Assembly (NCBI RefSeq): GCF_053574225.1
Contig: NC_135612.1
Span: 50,857,001-50,921,000, forward strand
Reading direction: 5' to 3'
From: Canis aureus
Lineage: Eukaryota > Chordata > Mammalia > Carnivora > Canidae
DNA length: 64,000 nt
Below, in pieces: positions 11,356 through 23,065 of this stretch (position 1 is its first letter; each line of letters begins with the position of its first letter). The notes under the pieces were generated by a model, which was not told where the DNA came from, did no database searches, and saw nothing but the letters and a program-made list of their open reading frames with translations. A program made the translations under genes and the position numbers.

Positions 11356-11764
11356 ATGCTTAATTCAGAGAAAACAGAAGACATTTGAGTTCCGTAGGAT
11401 TGATCATGAGGAACCAGAGCTGCAGAAATGACCTCTCTCTGGAAATGGCTCTGAGCTAGGAGCTGTCTGGTGAGTTCATGGCTTATCTTTGAGAGTTATA
11501 TTTTCTGTGAATTTGGGAAACCATACAGGGCTTGGAAGAGTCAGCAGAAAGCAGATGAATTGAAATGCAACTCAGGCTTCTACAGTGTGCCTCAAAATCA
11601 GAATTAAGGAATCAGGGTCATCCCTTCGCCTGTCAGCTGAGACTGCTCTTGACCCAACTGCTCCTGGACAAAGGCATTCAGTGTCTATGAGGATGCAGAA
11701 GACTCATTCTTAGGGCTGCTTCATATCTAGTCTTTTAATCCCTGCCAGGTCTGTGTTGAGACCA

Positions 11765-11900
11765 TGCTAAATGGCAGATCCTGAGCCACGCTCTGTATGT
11801 ACATTATGTCATTCCTTCCTGTGTTCCTTTACATGCCCATGGGGTATAATACCTATTGAAGAAGTAGTTTTTTCAGTGACTAAACTAAGCTCATATGATC
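11765..11900 (-). repeat. MIR, antisense
   Basis: 'catgctaaatggcagatcct', 'tgtacattatgtcattcctt' and 'actaaactaagctcatatga' are a decayed reversed MIR. It is abutted by an opposite-strand MIR on the right. Confidence 0.5.
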
Positions 11901-11904
11901 TGAA

Positions 11905-12085
11905 TTAGAGCATCTGAGTTGACATTCTGGATTTGTCCTTACTAGCTCTGTGACCATTGAAAAGATCCCTGTTTGCCCTCTGTATTATGAGATAACAGAA
12001 CTTACTTCAAAGACTTGTGATGATTAAAAAGAGCAAATGCATGTAAAATGCATGGTAAGTGTTCAGTGAAAAGGTATCTATTATA
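11905..12085 (+). repeat. MIR, sense
   Basis: 'cttactagctctgtgaccat', 'ccctctgtattatgagataa', 'gacttgtgatgattaaaaag' and 'catggtaagtgttcagtgaa' follow the MIR consensus from the tRNA-like part to the 3' end. Confidence 0.75.
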
Positions 12086-12659
12086 ATTTTCAAGTTTTGG
12101 AAACCTCGATTAAGGGCACAGAGCAAGTGGTAGGGAGAGAGTGGAATGTCCCAAGTTTTTTTCCATCCAAGATGGGAAATCCCTGGGAGCATTGAAACAA
12201 GGCTCTAGTGGATCAATTCATATGTAGAGTTCATCTATTTCTTATTCATTTACAAAACAGAACAAGACAATCTCCAACTATTATAGCTATAATTATCTTC
12301 ATTTCTCACTCTGACATAGATGAATTTGTGTGAAATAAAAAGAGAAATGGAATCAGGACTTTATTATCAATGCTGTAGTAGTTTGGGAGTCCATTATTTA
12401 ATGAATGGAAAACTGTTGCTGTGGACATGTAGGAGAGATACTCCAACTGCATCCTGTAAAGTCCACATTCTCCAGGCTCCAATGAAGGGATCATAGCTTG
12501 CAGAGCTTTCTGAGATACCTACTATTAAATTGAATATGTGGTCATTTGTGCAGGGATGGTATGAGCTAAGAAAATCAGGTTCACTTAGGTAAGAAAGGAG
12601 AGACCATTTAAATAATATCCAATTAGACTTTTTACAGCAAGATAAAACATTGATAAATC
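12086..12659. other. Intronic stretch with nothing recognised
   Basis: No repeat, exon or RNA gene is recognised. Short frames on the minus strand look like chance. Confidence 0.4.
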
Positions 12660-12669
12660 AAAACTATTT

Positions 12670-12849
12670 CCAGGGTGCGTGGGTGGCTTAGTTGGGTAAG
12701 CGTTTGCCTTCAGCAAGGTCATGATCTTGGGTCCCTTGTGGGTCTTCTTGCTCAGCAGGGAGTCAGCTTCTCCTTCTCCCTCTGCCCCTCTTCTTTGCTC
12801 CTGCTCTCTCTCTCTAATAAATAAACAAATAAAATCTTTTAAAAAATGT
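12670..12849 (+). mobile_element. SINEC, sense
   Basis: The head is cagggtgcgtgggtggctta, the tail is taataaataaacaaataaaa. A 10-bp TSD (aaaactattt) is at 12660-12669 and 12850-12859. Confidence 0.94.
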
Positions 12850-12889
12850 AAAACTATTTTCAAGTATCTTAATCACTCTAGTTGCTACC

Positions 12890-12914
12890 ATCTATCTATC
12901 TATCATTATCTATC

Positions 12915-12955
<41 letters not shown>
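12890..12955. repeat. (ATCT)n microsatellite
   Basis: Tetranucleotide tract with two interruptions ('cattatc', 'catc') and then nine or more uninterrupted units. It begins about 30 bp after the SINE. Confidence 0.97.
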
Positions 12956-13044
12956 ATCATCTACACACACTATATGTGTTACAAATAGCATAATATACAT
13001 ATATTATATTTATGTCTATTTAAGCAGTCCCCTAAGGGTCTGTG

Positions 13045-13260
13045 CTAGCAGATTCTATTTATTTCAGCAAATAATTATGGAGTGCACTCTATGTGCTGCA
13101 CAGCTTTGTGTGCAGAGATTTTCCCGTGAATGAGACACAGACCTGCCCTTATGGAACCTCTGGGCTGCAGAGGAGATAGAAAATAAACAGCTAATTACAT
13201 GAACATTAATTTTACTGTAATTGTGATGAACACTTGAAGGAGAAAAATGGGGTGAAGGGA
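13045..13260 (+). repeat. Ancient interspersed repeat
   Basis: 'atttatttcagcaaataatt', 'tatgtgctgcacagctttgt', 'acagacctgcccttatggaa' and 'ggagatagaaaataaacagc' are in the same order as a widespread old mammalian repeat class ('...ttattgagcacctactatgtgccaggc...'). Family is not assigned. Confidence 0.5.
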
Positions 13261-13976
13261 TCACAGGCAAAGAGGGACAAAGTGGATAGATGAAATCAAT
13301 TATGGGGGCAATTGTGGAAACTCAAGCAAGGACATTAGCAGCTTATTTCCCTTGTTCAGATGATGCTAATAGGTCTGCAGACTATGTGGAAACTTAAAGA
13401 TCATACTAAATCATATGAATAATTATGTGAATATATACATATATCGTAGGTAGTTTATAATATAATTAATAATTGTACTAATCTTTATGTTAATATAATT
13501 AAGTTATATTAAGCATGGGGACAGTAAGAACCCAGGGATATTAAGATATTTGCTCAATGTTATAGAAATTAACAAAATTGCATTTCCTTAAAAATAATTT
13601 CTTAATTCATATTCTCATTTTGCTGCTCTATTTTCTCCCCACAGCTTGTCCAAAAGCCTGAAGTTTCACTGTTTGTTATCTAATGTACATAATTTTATAT
13701 TATGTGCTAGTTTATGGATATTCTGTGGATATTCTCTCTACTGTGAAGTAGAGAACCCTTTTTGCTAATGTCACAGAAGTGACAGTATTTCCACTAACCC
13801 AAGGACCTGGCATACTATCAATTCTTGAGTCATTGTCCTTGGTTGAGGGAGGTCCGATGATTAGAAGCCCCCTTTCTGTCAATTAGAGAGTGGCAAAGAT
13901 CTACAGATGCTTTCTAAATATAGATTAAGTGGTCTCACATAATTTTTTCTACTCTAGGAAATGGTGGGATAGGAGA
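13261..13976. other. AT-rich intronic stretch, possible L2 trace
   Basis: Nothing firm is recognised. Around 13700-13830 the text ('aagtagagaacccttttt', 'gacctggcatactatcaatt') loosely recalls an L2 3' end. Confidence 0.3.
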
Positions 13977-13988
13977 ACCCAGAGAGGA

Positions 13989-14180
13989 GGTCACTTGGGT
14001 GGCCTAGTCAGTTGAGTGTCTGACTCTTGGTTTCGGCTCAGGTCCTGCCAGGCTCTGTGCTCAGTGCAGAGTTTGCTGGAAATTATCTCCCTCTTCCTCT
14101 GCTCTTCCCCCTGCTCACACACATGCTCTCTGTCCCTAACATAAATAAACAAAATAGTAGCTGGATAGCTACTCTTTTTT

Positions 14181-14214
<34 letters not shown>
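13989..14214 (+). mobile_element. SINEC, older subtype, with odd tail
   Basis: The head is tcacttgggtggcctagtca, followed by gactcttggtttcggctcag, and ends in a 30-nt poly(A). A 12-bp TSD (acccagagagga) is at 13977-13988 and 14215-14226. Between the aaataaacaaaata tail and the poly(A) lies 'gtagctggatagctactct' plus T's, which is not normal SINE sequence. It ends 628 bp before the acceptor of the second exon. Confidence 0.9.
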
Positions 14215-14559
14215 ACCCAGAGAGGATGTATTTTTAGTTTTGTAACTGGTCCAGCCTCAGATTTATGTATCACAAGATGGGACTGGGAAGTTCATTTTGG
14301 CAATCATACTCTTTTAGAAAACATTATATGCCACCTTTCATGATCATCAATGACTTGTATATCTTAGAAGGATAAAGGAATAGTTCTTAGTCTAACTTTG
14401 ACCTGAAAACCATGAGATTGGGTGAAGTCACTCTGTAAATTTCAGTCATTGTGAAATCTGTGGCTTTCCATCGAGTTCAATACAATGATGTATGAGGCTG
14501 AATGTATGTAGGTGCAACATCAGTCCACAGTGATGCCGAAACAAGGCACTGAAAAATTA

Positions 14560-14780
14560 TGGTCTTTGGAGTTGGTGGTTAGCATCTGGATCTCATTCTA
14601 GCCTCTTTGTAGTGGGACTTATTCTATTTATTTCTTACCCTTCTAAGCCTCAGTTTCCTCATATAAGGCCAAACAATGACAGACCCATAGTATCCATTTC
14701 TTAGGATTGATGTAAGATTTGCAGTAGTATATATTAAGTGTTTTATATATATCAAGATGCTTAATAAATGTTGAGATGTT
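14560..14780 (+). repeat. MIR, sense
   Basis: 'aagcctcagtttcctcatat', 'gattgatgtaagatttgcag' and 'gatgcttaataaatgttgag' follow the MIR 3' half. The copy ends about 60 bp before the exon's polypyrimidine tract. Confidence 0.75.
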
Positions 14781-14841
14781 ATATTTTTATGATGCATATC
14801 CCCAGCTCATCATAGTTTTATTTATTTATCTTTTTTTGTAG

Positions 14842-15036
<195 letters not shown>

Positions 15037-15099
15037 TAAGCATACTTTCTGACTAGCAGTGATATACTATAATTGGGGTGGGAGGGGGTAGTAGCTATC

Positions 15100-18000
15100 A
15101 AAGACCATTCATTTTTTCTTTCTCTCCTGAAAGTGGAAGAAGTCTCCACATAGTCTGGCCCACAACCTGATCTTGCAGAACTAGTTCAATGATCGCCTTC
15201 CCTGGCAGCACAGTTTGTGTTGATCCTGCAAGCAATTTGTACGTGCCTGCTGATTTGGTTTCTTAGTCATCTGCCCTGGCCAGAAAGTGGCAGGGAGCCT
15301 CCCTCAGACATGCACCCCCAGCTCTTATGGAACCTCTGCCTGGCCCTGTTATGTGCATGGGGATCTCTTGTTACCTTTTACACCAGGCCACTAGTTCCCC
15401 TTGCATCATCAAGGTCGTAGGTTGGCACACACATACTGTCCTTTACATCTGTGTATTGTATGCCTCTATCTTATGTGCTTATCTAAATCACCAGCCCTCT
15501 GTTACCCTGCTGTCACCAGAGTACACAGAAGTGAGTACATGACATGCATCTGGGACTCAGGCTTTAGTGTCAAGGGAAAGGCTCATATAAATCACATTCT
15601 TCCTACAGCTATATTAACTGCATGAGCAGCTGGATAGCTACTCTAGCAGGCTACTCTAGCTGTTTTTCCCACTCCCTCACTAGAGGAGCATAAATAAGGA
15701 ACATTGTGACAGTGCCATGGTAATAGATTCTTTTACATTTGTTAGGCAAGCTGACAGACTTCCGTTCAACCCCAAGGATACCTGGACCTTACCAGCATTA
15801 AAGCTCATTGTGTTGGCTTTGATATTCTCCTGGAACAGCCAGGAAGCACTTGGCATCTACATGGTCCTGTGCTTGTGAAAATCTGTTAGCTATCAAAGGG
15901 AGTATAGGGAGTGACAGCTGATGAATATTATCTAACTTCCTACCTGGCCAAGGAAACACAGGGCTATCGAACCATTGGTTGTGACCTATTAATTTTGTTA
16001 AATAACCATTTAGTCTAAACAATTGCTCAAAATAAATGTTCTGTTATTGAATTAATCAATTATTAGATTGAATTCATCCATTTTACCCACACGAATGTCA
16101 ATGCAGAATAAGAAGAGATCATTCATTGATGGTGCATGGAATTAGGCACAAAAGACCTGACTTTTTCACTGATTAGTGGTGCTGCAAGCCACATACTACT
16201 ATGAACCTGTGTGTCATGTTATCAGATACTGATAATCCTAAATATTCCATTCCTCCCCACTGTATAAGAGTTTTGTAAAGGCCAAAAGAGAATGCAGATA
16301 GGAATGTAGTTGGAAGTTATATCGTCAGGAATATGTTCAGTTTCTTGGCATTCAAAGCCTATAGGATTGGGAAAAATAAGCTTGGAAAATTGTGACTCTA
16401 AAAAGCCTTATGGATATAGGGGCCAATCGCTTGTTTAAAGGACAGCATGTATCCTTCATAGATCAATTGGATTGGTGACTTTCTTTGATTTGTTTCTCCA
16501 AACACCAGTTCGGGCTAACAGTTTCCAGTCAGATAAGTATCATTGCCATTCACTATAAGTTAACTAGAAACTCAAAGTCCTCCAGAGTTGTTTGAAAACT
16601 AAATGACTCATAGGTTCAGGCCCCTACCAACCCTCCATCTTCCTTGTAACAAACACAGAGCTGTTATGAATGAGGGAGAATGAAAGAAGCTTGCCCAACG
16701 GGATGGCTTTCACAAATCAGCTCAGCATTTGCCCTGTGAAATTGTCCATGTGGCCTTTGCATGAGGTCTTTGTAAGAAAAGATGGAGAAGGAATTGGCTA
16801 GAGAAAGCCCTAATGGTGCCAGACCTGGTTTTGCTTTAACAATCCCATTCTTTATATGAAACACCTCTCTGAGTGGATTGGTTTTCTCTTTCCTTTTTTC
16901 TGTCCTTACAAACATTGTTGAGTAACTGAGCAGAATTGCAGACAGTGAGTAAGAAGATGGTGAATAATTTTACATATGGGGAGGGGAGCACCCCAGGGAA
17001 AGGAAGCCAGCCCAGAGTTGGGTGTTTTGGCGATTTTTGTTTGAGGTGTATAATGAAGTCCATGAGCTATAAAGCAGTATAGAAATTTCCATCTTGAACA
17101 TATTGCAAATGATTTCTGTACATTGAGACTTAGTCCCAATTGAGTCCTGAGGTTATTATTCTAAGGTCATCTTTCCATTTTTTGTTTAGCATTACCATTT
17201 ATCCGAAAGATGGAGGATACTTAAATACACCCATGAGGGGCATTCCTTCCTTCCTTCATAAGAATATAAATATTTTTGCAGTTTCTCTGGTTAACGCGGC
17301 TTTAAAGTAGTTCCAATCATTTCTCCCCCAGCACACTAAGAATCTGATTTGTTAGTATTGAAATGAAATATCATTTCTTACAGTGACATTTATGTTGGAA
17401 CTGCATTAAAGAATATAAGCTATTACCTGCAAATAATTATTATTAATATGATATTTTCTCTTCTATTTTCCAGTCTATAGTTGGCTGATTTAAAAAAAAA
17501 ATCTCGCTTTTGTTTCTTTGGAATATAGTCTCTACTGCTAGGTTATACATTTAGATCCATAATTTGTGTCTAATATGGAAGTCCCACCCGCTGAGAGATT
17601 TACTTTACCTTTTAGGAACTGGCCCAAAGCTATTGAGGCTGTTGAAGGGAAAAGCCAAAATGGAATTATGCAGCCTCTTGGGACTCATTCTTTTAGAAGT
17701 GTCCAGTCTATGTGGGTAGCTGTGTGCTTCACACTGATTGCTACCTGGGGTCACATATATGGTGTGTTTGCACATACAAAAGTATATGACTGGGCCACAT
17801 GGGCTGCTTGTGGCTTAGGAGGGCAATGTGAACACTCTCACCCAAGCAGCTGTCCACATGCTCGTTGGCAATGCTGCTGACTTGTGGGCGGAGTGGGTCT
17901 TAGTCAGAGGAAGAAGATGGATGACTCAAGGGAGGTCTAAGGTCTTAACTGATACATAAATCCCCATAACTGCACACTGCCTCCATGGACCCTCCAGCAA

Positions 18001-19196
18001 TTCATCTGCTCCATCACCAACTGAGTGGTTTTTCAGTAACCCAGACCTATTGAACTCACAGTATTGTCCATAATCCTTCATTGTGTCTAGAGAAATCCTG
18101 GCTCCTTATCATGACAGGTAACCTTTTACAATCTCATTCATTTTTTGAATGCTCAATACCTTGTTTAGCATAGAACACATGTTGAATCCGTATGATGATT
18201 GACAAAGGAATGGATAAATAAACAAATGGATGACAATTTCCGTGTAGAGTTAGATGTTGATCCTCTCTGTCTGAAATGGATCATCAGAAAAAGAGGAGGA
18301 ATTGCCATGGTACAAATGTGATTAGAAACCACTTTTAAGTGAAGAGTTTTAGAGACATTGCAATGAGTAATAATGGAAAATGTGTGGGTAAGAGAGGGAA
18401 GTGTACAAACATGCAATGAGGAAAACTTTCAGATCTATCGTTATCTACATGATTTGAGAGCACCCAGAGTAAGGAGATTCTAGTCCAGGTCACTGTCACG
18501 TGGCCACATTCTCATAATAAATTATGTTTGGACAGAAGGATTTCTATTTGTGCACAGGGAAGATGCTGGAGTGAGCCTGCCAGATCTCTTTTCAGGACCA
18601 GGATGCTCATTTCCCAGCTGCTCCAGCTGTGTCCATCACCAGACATTGTCTATAGCTGATGGAAGTGGCCTTGACCAAAGCTATGACTCCTTCACGTGAG
18701 CATCATGCATCCAGTGGTGGGTCTAAGGGATGTACTAAGGTCAGGCCTCCTAGCGCAATAGAGAATACTCCACAGGGCCATTCCAGATCCAGAACTCCCG
18801 TAGGATTGCCTGGGGTCTCTGTCACAATTATACTGTGGTTCAGCTTCCTTTTCTGCCCACTTCTGCTTTTTTCACCATTCACAGGTGTTACACTAGTGAG
18901 TGCTCCCCAAAAATCTATCTGCAGAGCAACTTATACCTGTATTTCAAAAAGGCCTCGGATTAGGAAACAGGCGTTGGAACTAAGTGCTTAGCTATTGAAG
19001 ATGGTTTGGTAGGGATGAATTTCATACAGGAAACTGAATCACCTTACTTGGCTTTCAGGGCTCCCAGTGTCCTCTTCTTCATACTTTGCATCTTTAGCTG
19101 TTTAGGGAAGTGACCCCACATAGAATTGGAGACCACAGCTCAGTGCAGGGCCTCTTGTACTGCTGTTCTCCTGTTCCCTCCAGAAGGGAGGTTGGG
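15100..19196. other. Long intronic stretch without recognised repeats
   Basis: About 4 kb of mostly unrecognised sequence with balanced composition. Short open frames at 15217-15625, 16664-17139, 17566-17880 and 18659-18991 lack homology I recognise, overlap in several frames and have no splice context. A weak MIR/L2-like 3' end (tgctcaataccttgtttagc) is near 18149. Confidence 0.4.
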
Positions 19197-19766
19197 TGTA
19201 TTAATTTCCTGAGGCTGCCATCCCAAATAACCATAATTTGGCGGCTTAAAATCACACAAATGTATTATTTCACAGTGCTGGAGGCCAGAAGCCTGAAATC
19301 AGGGTGCTGACTATGGTATGTTCTTTCTAAAGGCTCCAGGGGAGATTGTCCCATGCCTTTATCTTAGCTTCTGGTGTTTCTTGGCTCATAAATACATCAC
19401 TCCTTTGTCCACCTTTGTCATTGCATGGCTTTTTCCACTTGTATCCCATTATCTTTGTGACCTCTTTCCTTCACTTAAAATGATTATTTGTTTCCTATTT
19501 TTGTTTATTTTTTATTGAAGTATCATTGACACACAATGTTACATTAGTCCTAAGTGTATTTTATAGTGATTTGACAACTCTGTGTATTAGTGGTATTTCC
19601 TTTTCTTACAAAGATACCAGTCCTGGTACATGTAAGCCCCACCATACTCTACTGTGATCTCACCTTAACCAATGACACCTATAGCAACCCTATCTCCAGA
19701 TCAGGTCACATCCTGAGGTTGTGAGAAGGACATGAATTTTTGGGGAACACCATTCAACCTAGTACA
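19197..19766 (-). mobile_element. MLT1 (MaLR) LTR, antisense, split by an L1 fragment
   Basis: Left half: tgtattaatttcctgaggct, then ggcggcttaaaatcacacaa and cacagtgctggaggccagaa. Right half: aagataccagtcctggtaca, ctatctccagatcaggtcac and tttttggggaacaccattca. This is the reversed MLT1 order. A piece at about 19493-19586 is L1 3'UTR. Only a solo LTR remains. Confidence 0.8.
19493..19586 (-). mobile_element. L1 3'UTR fragment inserted in MLT1
   Basis: 'attttttattgaagtatcat tgacacacaatgttac' is the 3' end of carnivore L1s read in reverse. The same text starts the L1 fragment at 52930. Confidence 0.7.
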
Positions 19767-19814
19767 CTGGTTCAGGCAAGGAGGTATAGAACACACAGAT
19801 CCAAGAACCAAGAA

Positions 19815-19962
19815 GAAGTTTTTTTTCTTTTTTTTTTTTAATATTTATTTATTTATTTGAGAGAAAGAGATAGAGGGAGGGGCAGAGGGAGAGAGAGAGA
19901 ATCCTCAAGAAGACTCCCCACTGAGCACAGAGCACAGAGCCCAATGTGATACTTAATGTGTG
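19815..19962 (-). mobile_element. SINEC fragment, antisense
   Basis: Tail and middle are present (T-rich run, aatatttatttatttatttg, gagagaaagagatagaggga, ctccccactgagcac) but the tRNA-like head is missing on the right, so the copy is 5'-truncated. Confidence 0.85.
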
Positions 19963-20054
19963 TTAAGCCTTTTTTCACATACTAAATTATGCCATCTTTG
20001 CTACTACATGCCAAAACATTCTAAAGTTGATTTTACCATCTTCCTCCTCCTCCT

Positions 20055-20200
20055 CATCATCATTATTTTTCAAGTGGAGACAGTTGGAGAGGCTAAATAT
20101 CTTGCTCAATGTCACACAGCTAATATGTTTTAGAACTAGGATTTGAACCCAGGTAAATATGACACTGAAATCTTTGCTTTTACCCCCATGCTTTCTGCCT
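20055..20200 (-). repeat. MIR, antisense
   Basis: 'ttgctcaatgtcacacagct aatatg' and 'aactaggatttgaacccagg' are conserved reversed MIR core text. Confidence 0.8.
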
Positions 20201-21049
20201 AGTAGGATGCCATTGGTGAAAGTAACCCTGGGCTTTGGAAACAGGAGACCTAGTTTCTGCTTTTGGCTGTCATTAAGTAGATTTGCAGCAACACAGTTAT
20301 TATTTATAATTGGAATACATAATTAGAATGAAGAAATGGGCAGGGCCTCTGCTAAAATCATGCTTGGGAAAAGTTGCCTTTGTGAGTACCTAAGAAGCTT
20401 ATGGATCACCTAGACCAGAGTGACTGGACTTGAAACCCCAGCAAATCTTCTGTGGCACATTCTGGGTATATTTTTCTAGAAATAATGTATTGTGCTTTTA
20501 GGACCAATTAGCTAATTGTTCTATCCTTCACATTCCTCCACCTTCCTTCATACTACCATGAGCTATTTTCTTTTTTTTTTTTTTCTTTTAACCTTTCCAG
20601 AGTAAACAAAGAGGAATTGGAGGGATGTGATACCCATGTAGTGGTAGCTTCTATCAGGAGGGAAAATTGGGGTAGAGAAGCTAGTCTTCAATACAACATC
20701 AAATTAAGTTTGCATTAAGTTGCTTTCTACACCTACTTCACTTCCTGGTGACTTCTCTCCTTGTCCCATTAGCGAATGAGCACTCTTAAGAGCTCCTTGG
20801 ACTTGCATGGCCTTTATTTGAGGACAACTCTCTTCCCCAAGTGTCCTAAGCCACAGAATTGCCACTCACCCAAGGTATGCACATATATTCTTTCTCTCTC
20901 TACCACACACACATGTGTGTGTGTAAATATATCGCACATACAGTCATGGTACTACAGATGTATCAGCGGTTCTGAATGATGGCTTCATATGAGAAACATA
21001 GCTTATTGTTTAGTGTGGGCATTTGTGCCCATGGAGGGCACTGCATTTA
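20201..21049. other. Intronic stretch with nothing firm; small CA/TG palindrome
   Basis: A T-rich run near 20572-20584 and a cacacacatgtgtgtg palindrome near 20906-20924 are the only structures seen. A weak MIR-like start (ccctgggctttggaaacagg) is near 20227. Confidence 0.35.
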
Positions 21050-21225
21050 GCAGTCATGACCTTGAGACAGTTACCTGTCCTCTGTGACTTTTGGTTGTAA
21101 AAGTGATGTTCCTCCCAGTTCCTACATGTGGAAATGTTGTAAAGACTGAATGAACTACTTACTGCCTATAAAACATTTAGCCCTATTTTCACACTAAACA
21201 TTCAATGCCTTTTATTGTTGGTCCT
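21050..21225 (+). repeat. MIR, sense
   Basis: 'agtcatgaccttgagacagt', 'gttgtaaaagtgatgttcct' and 'gaaatgttgtaaagactgaa' follow the MIR order. Confidence 0.6.
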
Positions 21226-21844
21226 ATTATTAATTGTATGTGAGAATATTTAATGGTGGTTTTCTTTTTAATTTTTAAACACAGATGCCTTATTCATACC
21301 TTCTTAATTAGAACTATTGAGATTGGAGATCAGGTCTCTGTGATTTTATTCACTTTAATAGGAATCCACGATTGAGGATCATAGATTTTAGCTTTTATAG
21401 AAATGATATCCATATACCAATATTTATAGATTCAGTTATATCAAAGCCATTTCTGTGTGTATTATCTTGACATTCCCTCTACTGTCTACTCTCTAGTCTA
21501 CAATCTTCCTACACAATCTAACCCATATTATAGCCAATTCATATGTGAGGCCCTAAAAAGAGAGAAGGAGAATTTGCAAACCTGAGTATAAGAGAAGGGG
21601 AAAGAAGGAATAAAGAGTGGAGGTCAGGACAGGAAACAGATTTGAATTCCTCCAAAGTTGCTGAATATAAAATCCTACTCTAATTATGAGCACAACTCAA
21701 GAATATATTTTGGATCACTGTTCCCTTGGAACCCATTTTTTTGTCCTATGGGCAGCCTCATATGAGGATATGAGTTTTTCTAACCTCTGAATGTAAGTAG
21801 GGGGTAGGGAATCTCTTCATTTCAATAATGTAATCTGAGGAATA

Positions 21845-22000
21845 GTATTTCTCAAACTTTCGTGTACATAGAAATTACCTAGGGGTCTTATATGATTCAG
21901 GTTTCTGAACCAGGTCTCCATGTGATCTGGGGTGTGGCCCAGAAATTTGCATTTTATCAAGCACTCTTGAAGGTTCAGATTCTGGTGACCGAGGGGCCAG
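21845..22000 (+). repeat. hAT-Charlie MITE (MER5-like)
   Basis: 'agtatttctcaaactttcgt', 'aattacctaggggtcttata' and 'ggtgtggcccagaaatttgc' are typical of non-autonomous hAT-Charlie elements. Exact subfamily is not assigned. Confidence 0.6.
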
Positions 22001-22134
22001 TCAATGAGAAATGGGGTAGGTTGCTAGTTTTTGCAGTTTCTGTTCACTTGCTCCTGATCTCCTGTGGGCTATAGATAATTTTCTATGGCTTTTGTCATGA
22101 AGTCATAAAGTCTCAAATTCACTGCTTCCCCCAC

Positions 22135-22136
<2 letters not shown>

Positions 22137-22173
<37 letters not shown>
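22137..22173. repeat. (GT)n microsatellite
   Basis: About 18 uninterrupted GT units. Likely length-variable. Confidence 0.97.
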
Positions 22174-22174
<1 letters not shown>

Positions 22175-22705
22175 CATCTGTGCTTTTAGGTTATTGGCTT
22201 AGCTCTCCTAGGAGAGTTGTATTTAAAAACTGCCTATATCCCAATGAGAGTTTTAAAATATTTTTGGTTTTGTTTGTTTGTTTTTCTAGCTCCTGGGACA
22301 TCCCCAGGTCAAGATTTCTTAAATTGCTTATGGAAAAAAGAGTATAGGAAGATATAATTACATACAAAATTGTTTGTTGGCCTATGTGTACATTTTCCTG
22401 GGAAAGAGAATCGATAGTTTTTCAGACATTATTAAAAGAGTGGATGACCCCCAAAATAATGAAGAGCTCATGCCTTGGTTTACTACATCCAAAATCGCTA
22501 GAAAGCCCTTTACAGCTTCCTAGTTTCTGCTCTTAAATTAGCTCTACAAGTGCTTGACTTAACTCTGTGAAAATCAGACTGAGTCTGTCACTTGCTGACT
22601 ACTTCTGCCTACTTATCAATGAGCACAGGAACAAATGATGTATCTTATTAAGTATATAGTGGAGTTACTTCATCTAAATTTTGTGTGATTATGTAGGACA
22701 CTAAT

Positions 22706-22868
22706 ATTTAAAAAAAATATTTTATTTATTCAAGAGAGACACAGAGAGAGAGGAAGACAGAGATATAGGCAGAGGGAGAAGCAGGTTCCTTGAGGGGAGC
22801 CCGATGTGGGACTCTGGATCACACCCTGAGCTGAAGGCAGACGCTCAACCACTGAGCCACCCAAGGTG
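22706..22868 (-). mobile_element. SINEC, antisense, with perfect 14-bp TSD
   Basis: Starts atttaaaaaaaatattttat and ends with the reversed head accactgagccacccaagg. Perfect TSD tgtaggacactaat is at 22692-22705 and 22869-22882. It has the short body (ggcagagggagaagcaggtt) of the SINEC_Cf type, so it may be young. Confidence 0.96.
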
Positions 22869-22924
22869 TGTAGGACACTAATCTTTTCAGAACGATGCTG
22901 TTCACAGGTGGTGGTTCTGCTGAG

Positions 22925-23060
22925 AAACAGTAGCATCCACTTTACCTGGGGTTGGTTAGAAAAGCAGAATCTCAGGCTTCATGGACCACATCAAGATCTA
23001 CATTTTAACAAGATCCTTAGTGACCCATGTCCCTCAGAAAGTCTGAGAAGCACTGATTTA
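22925..23060 (+). repeat. MER5-like hAT-Charlie relic
   Basis: 'cactttacctggggttggtt', 'gcagaatctcaggcttcatg', 'aagatctacattttaacaag' and 'gtctgagaagcactg' follow the MER5 layout. Confidence 0.65.
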
Positions 23061-23065
23061 GAGCA

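Larger units (their letters stand above)
2061..14841 (+). other. AGBL1: AGBL1 intron between the two catalytic exons (12.8 kb)
   Basis: The intron is bounded by a gtaagc donor at 2061 and a ttttttgtag acceptor ending at 14841. In the paralogue CCP1 the residues encoded by the two flanking exons are contiguous (..TGYR then TLPK..), so no exon is expected inside, and none was seen. Most of it is transposon sequence: MIR, an ERVL-like LTR, two overlapping-age L1s and eight SINEs. Confidence 0.85.

Noticed and set aside
15217..15625. Overlapping open frames just downstream of the second exon
   Set aside because: They occupy different frames, show no conserved CCP block and lack a supported splice pair.
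20565..20640. T-rich tract with ctttccag as a new exon acceptor
   Set aside because: The sequence after it has early stops and no CCP similarity.
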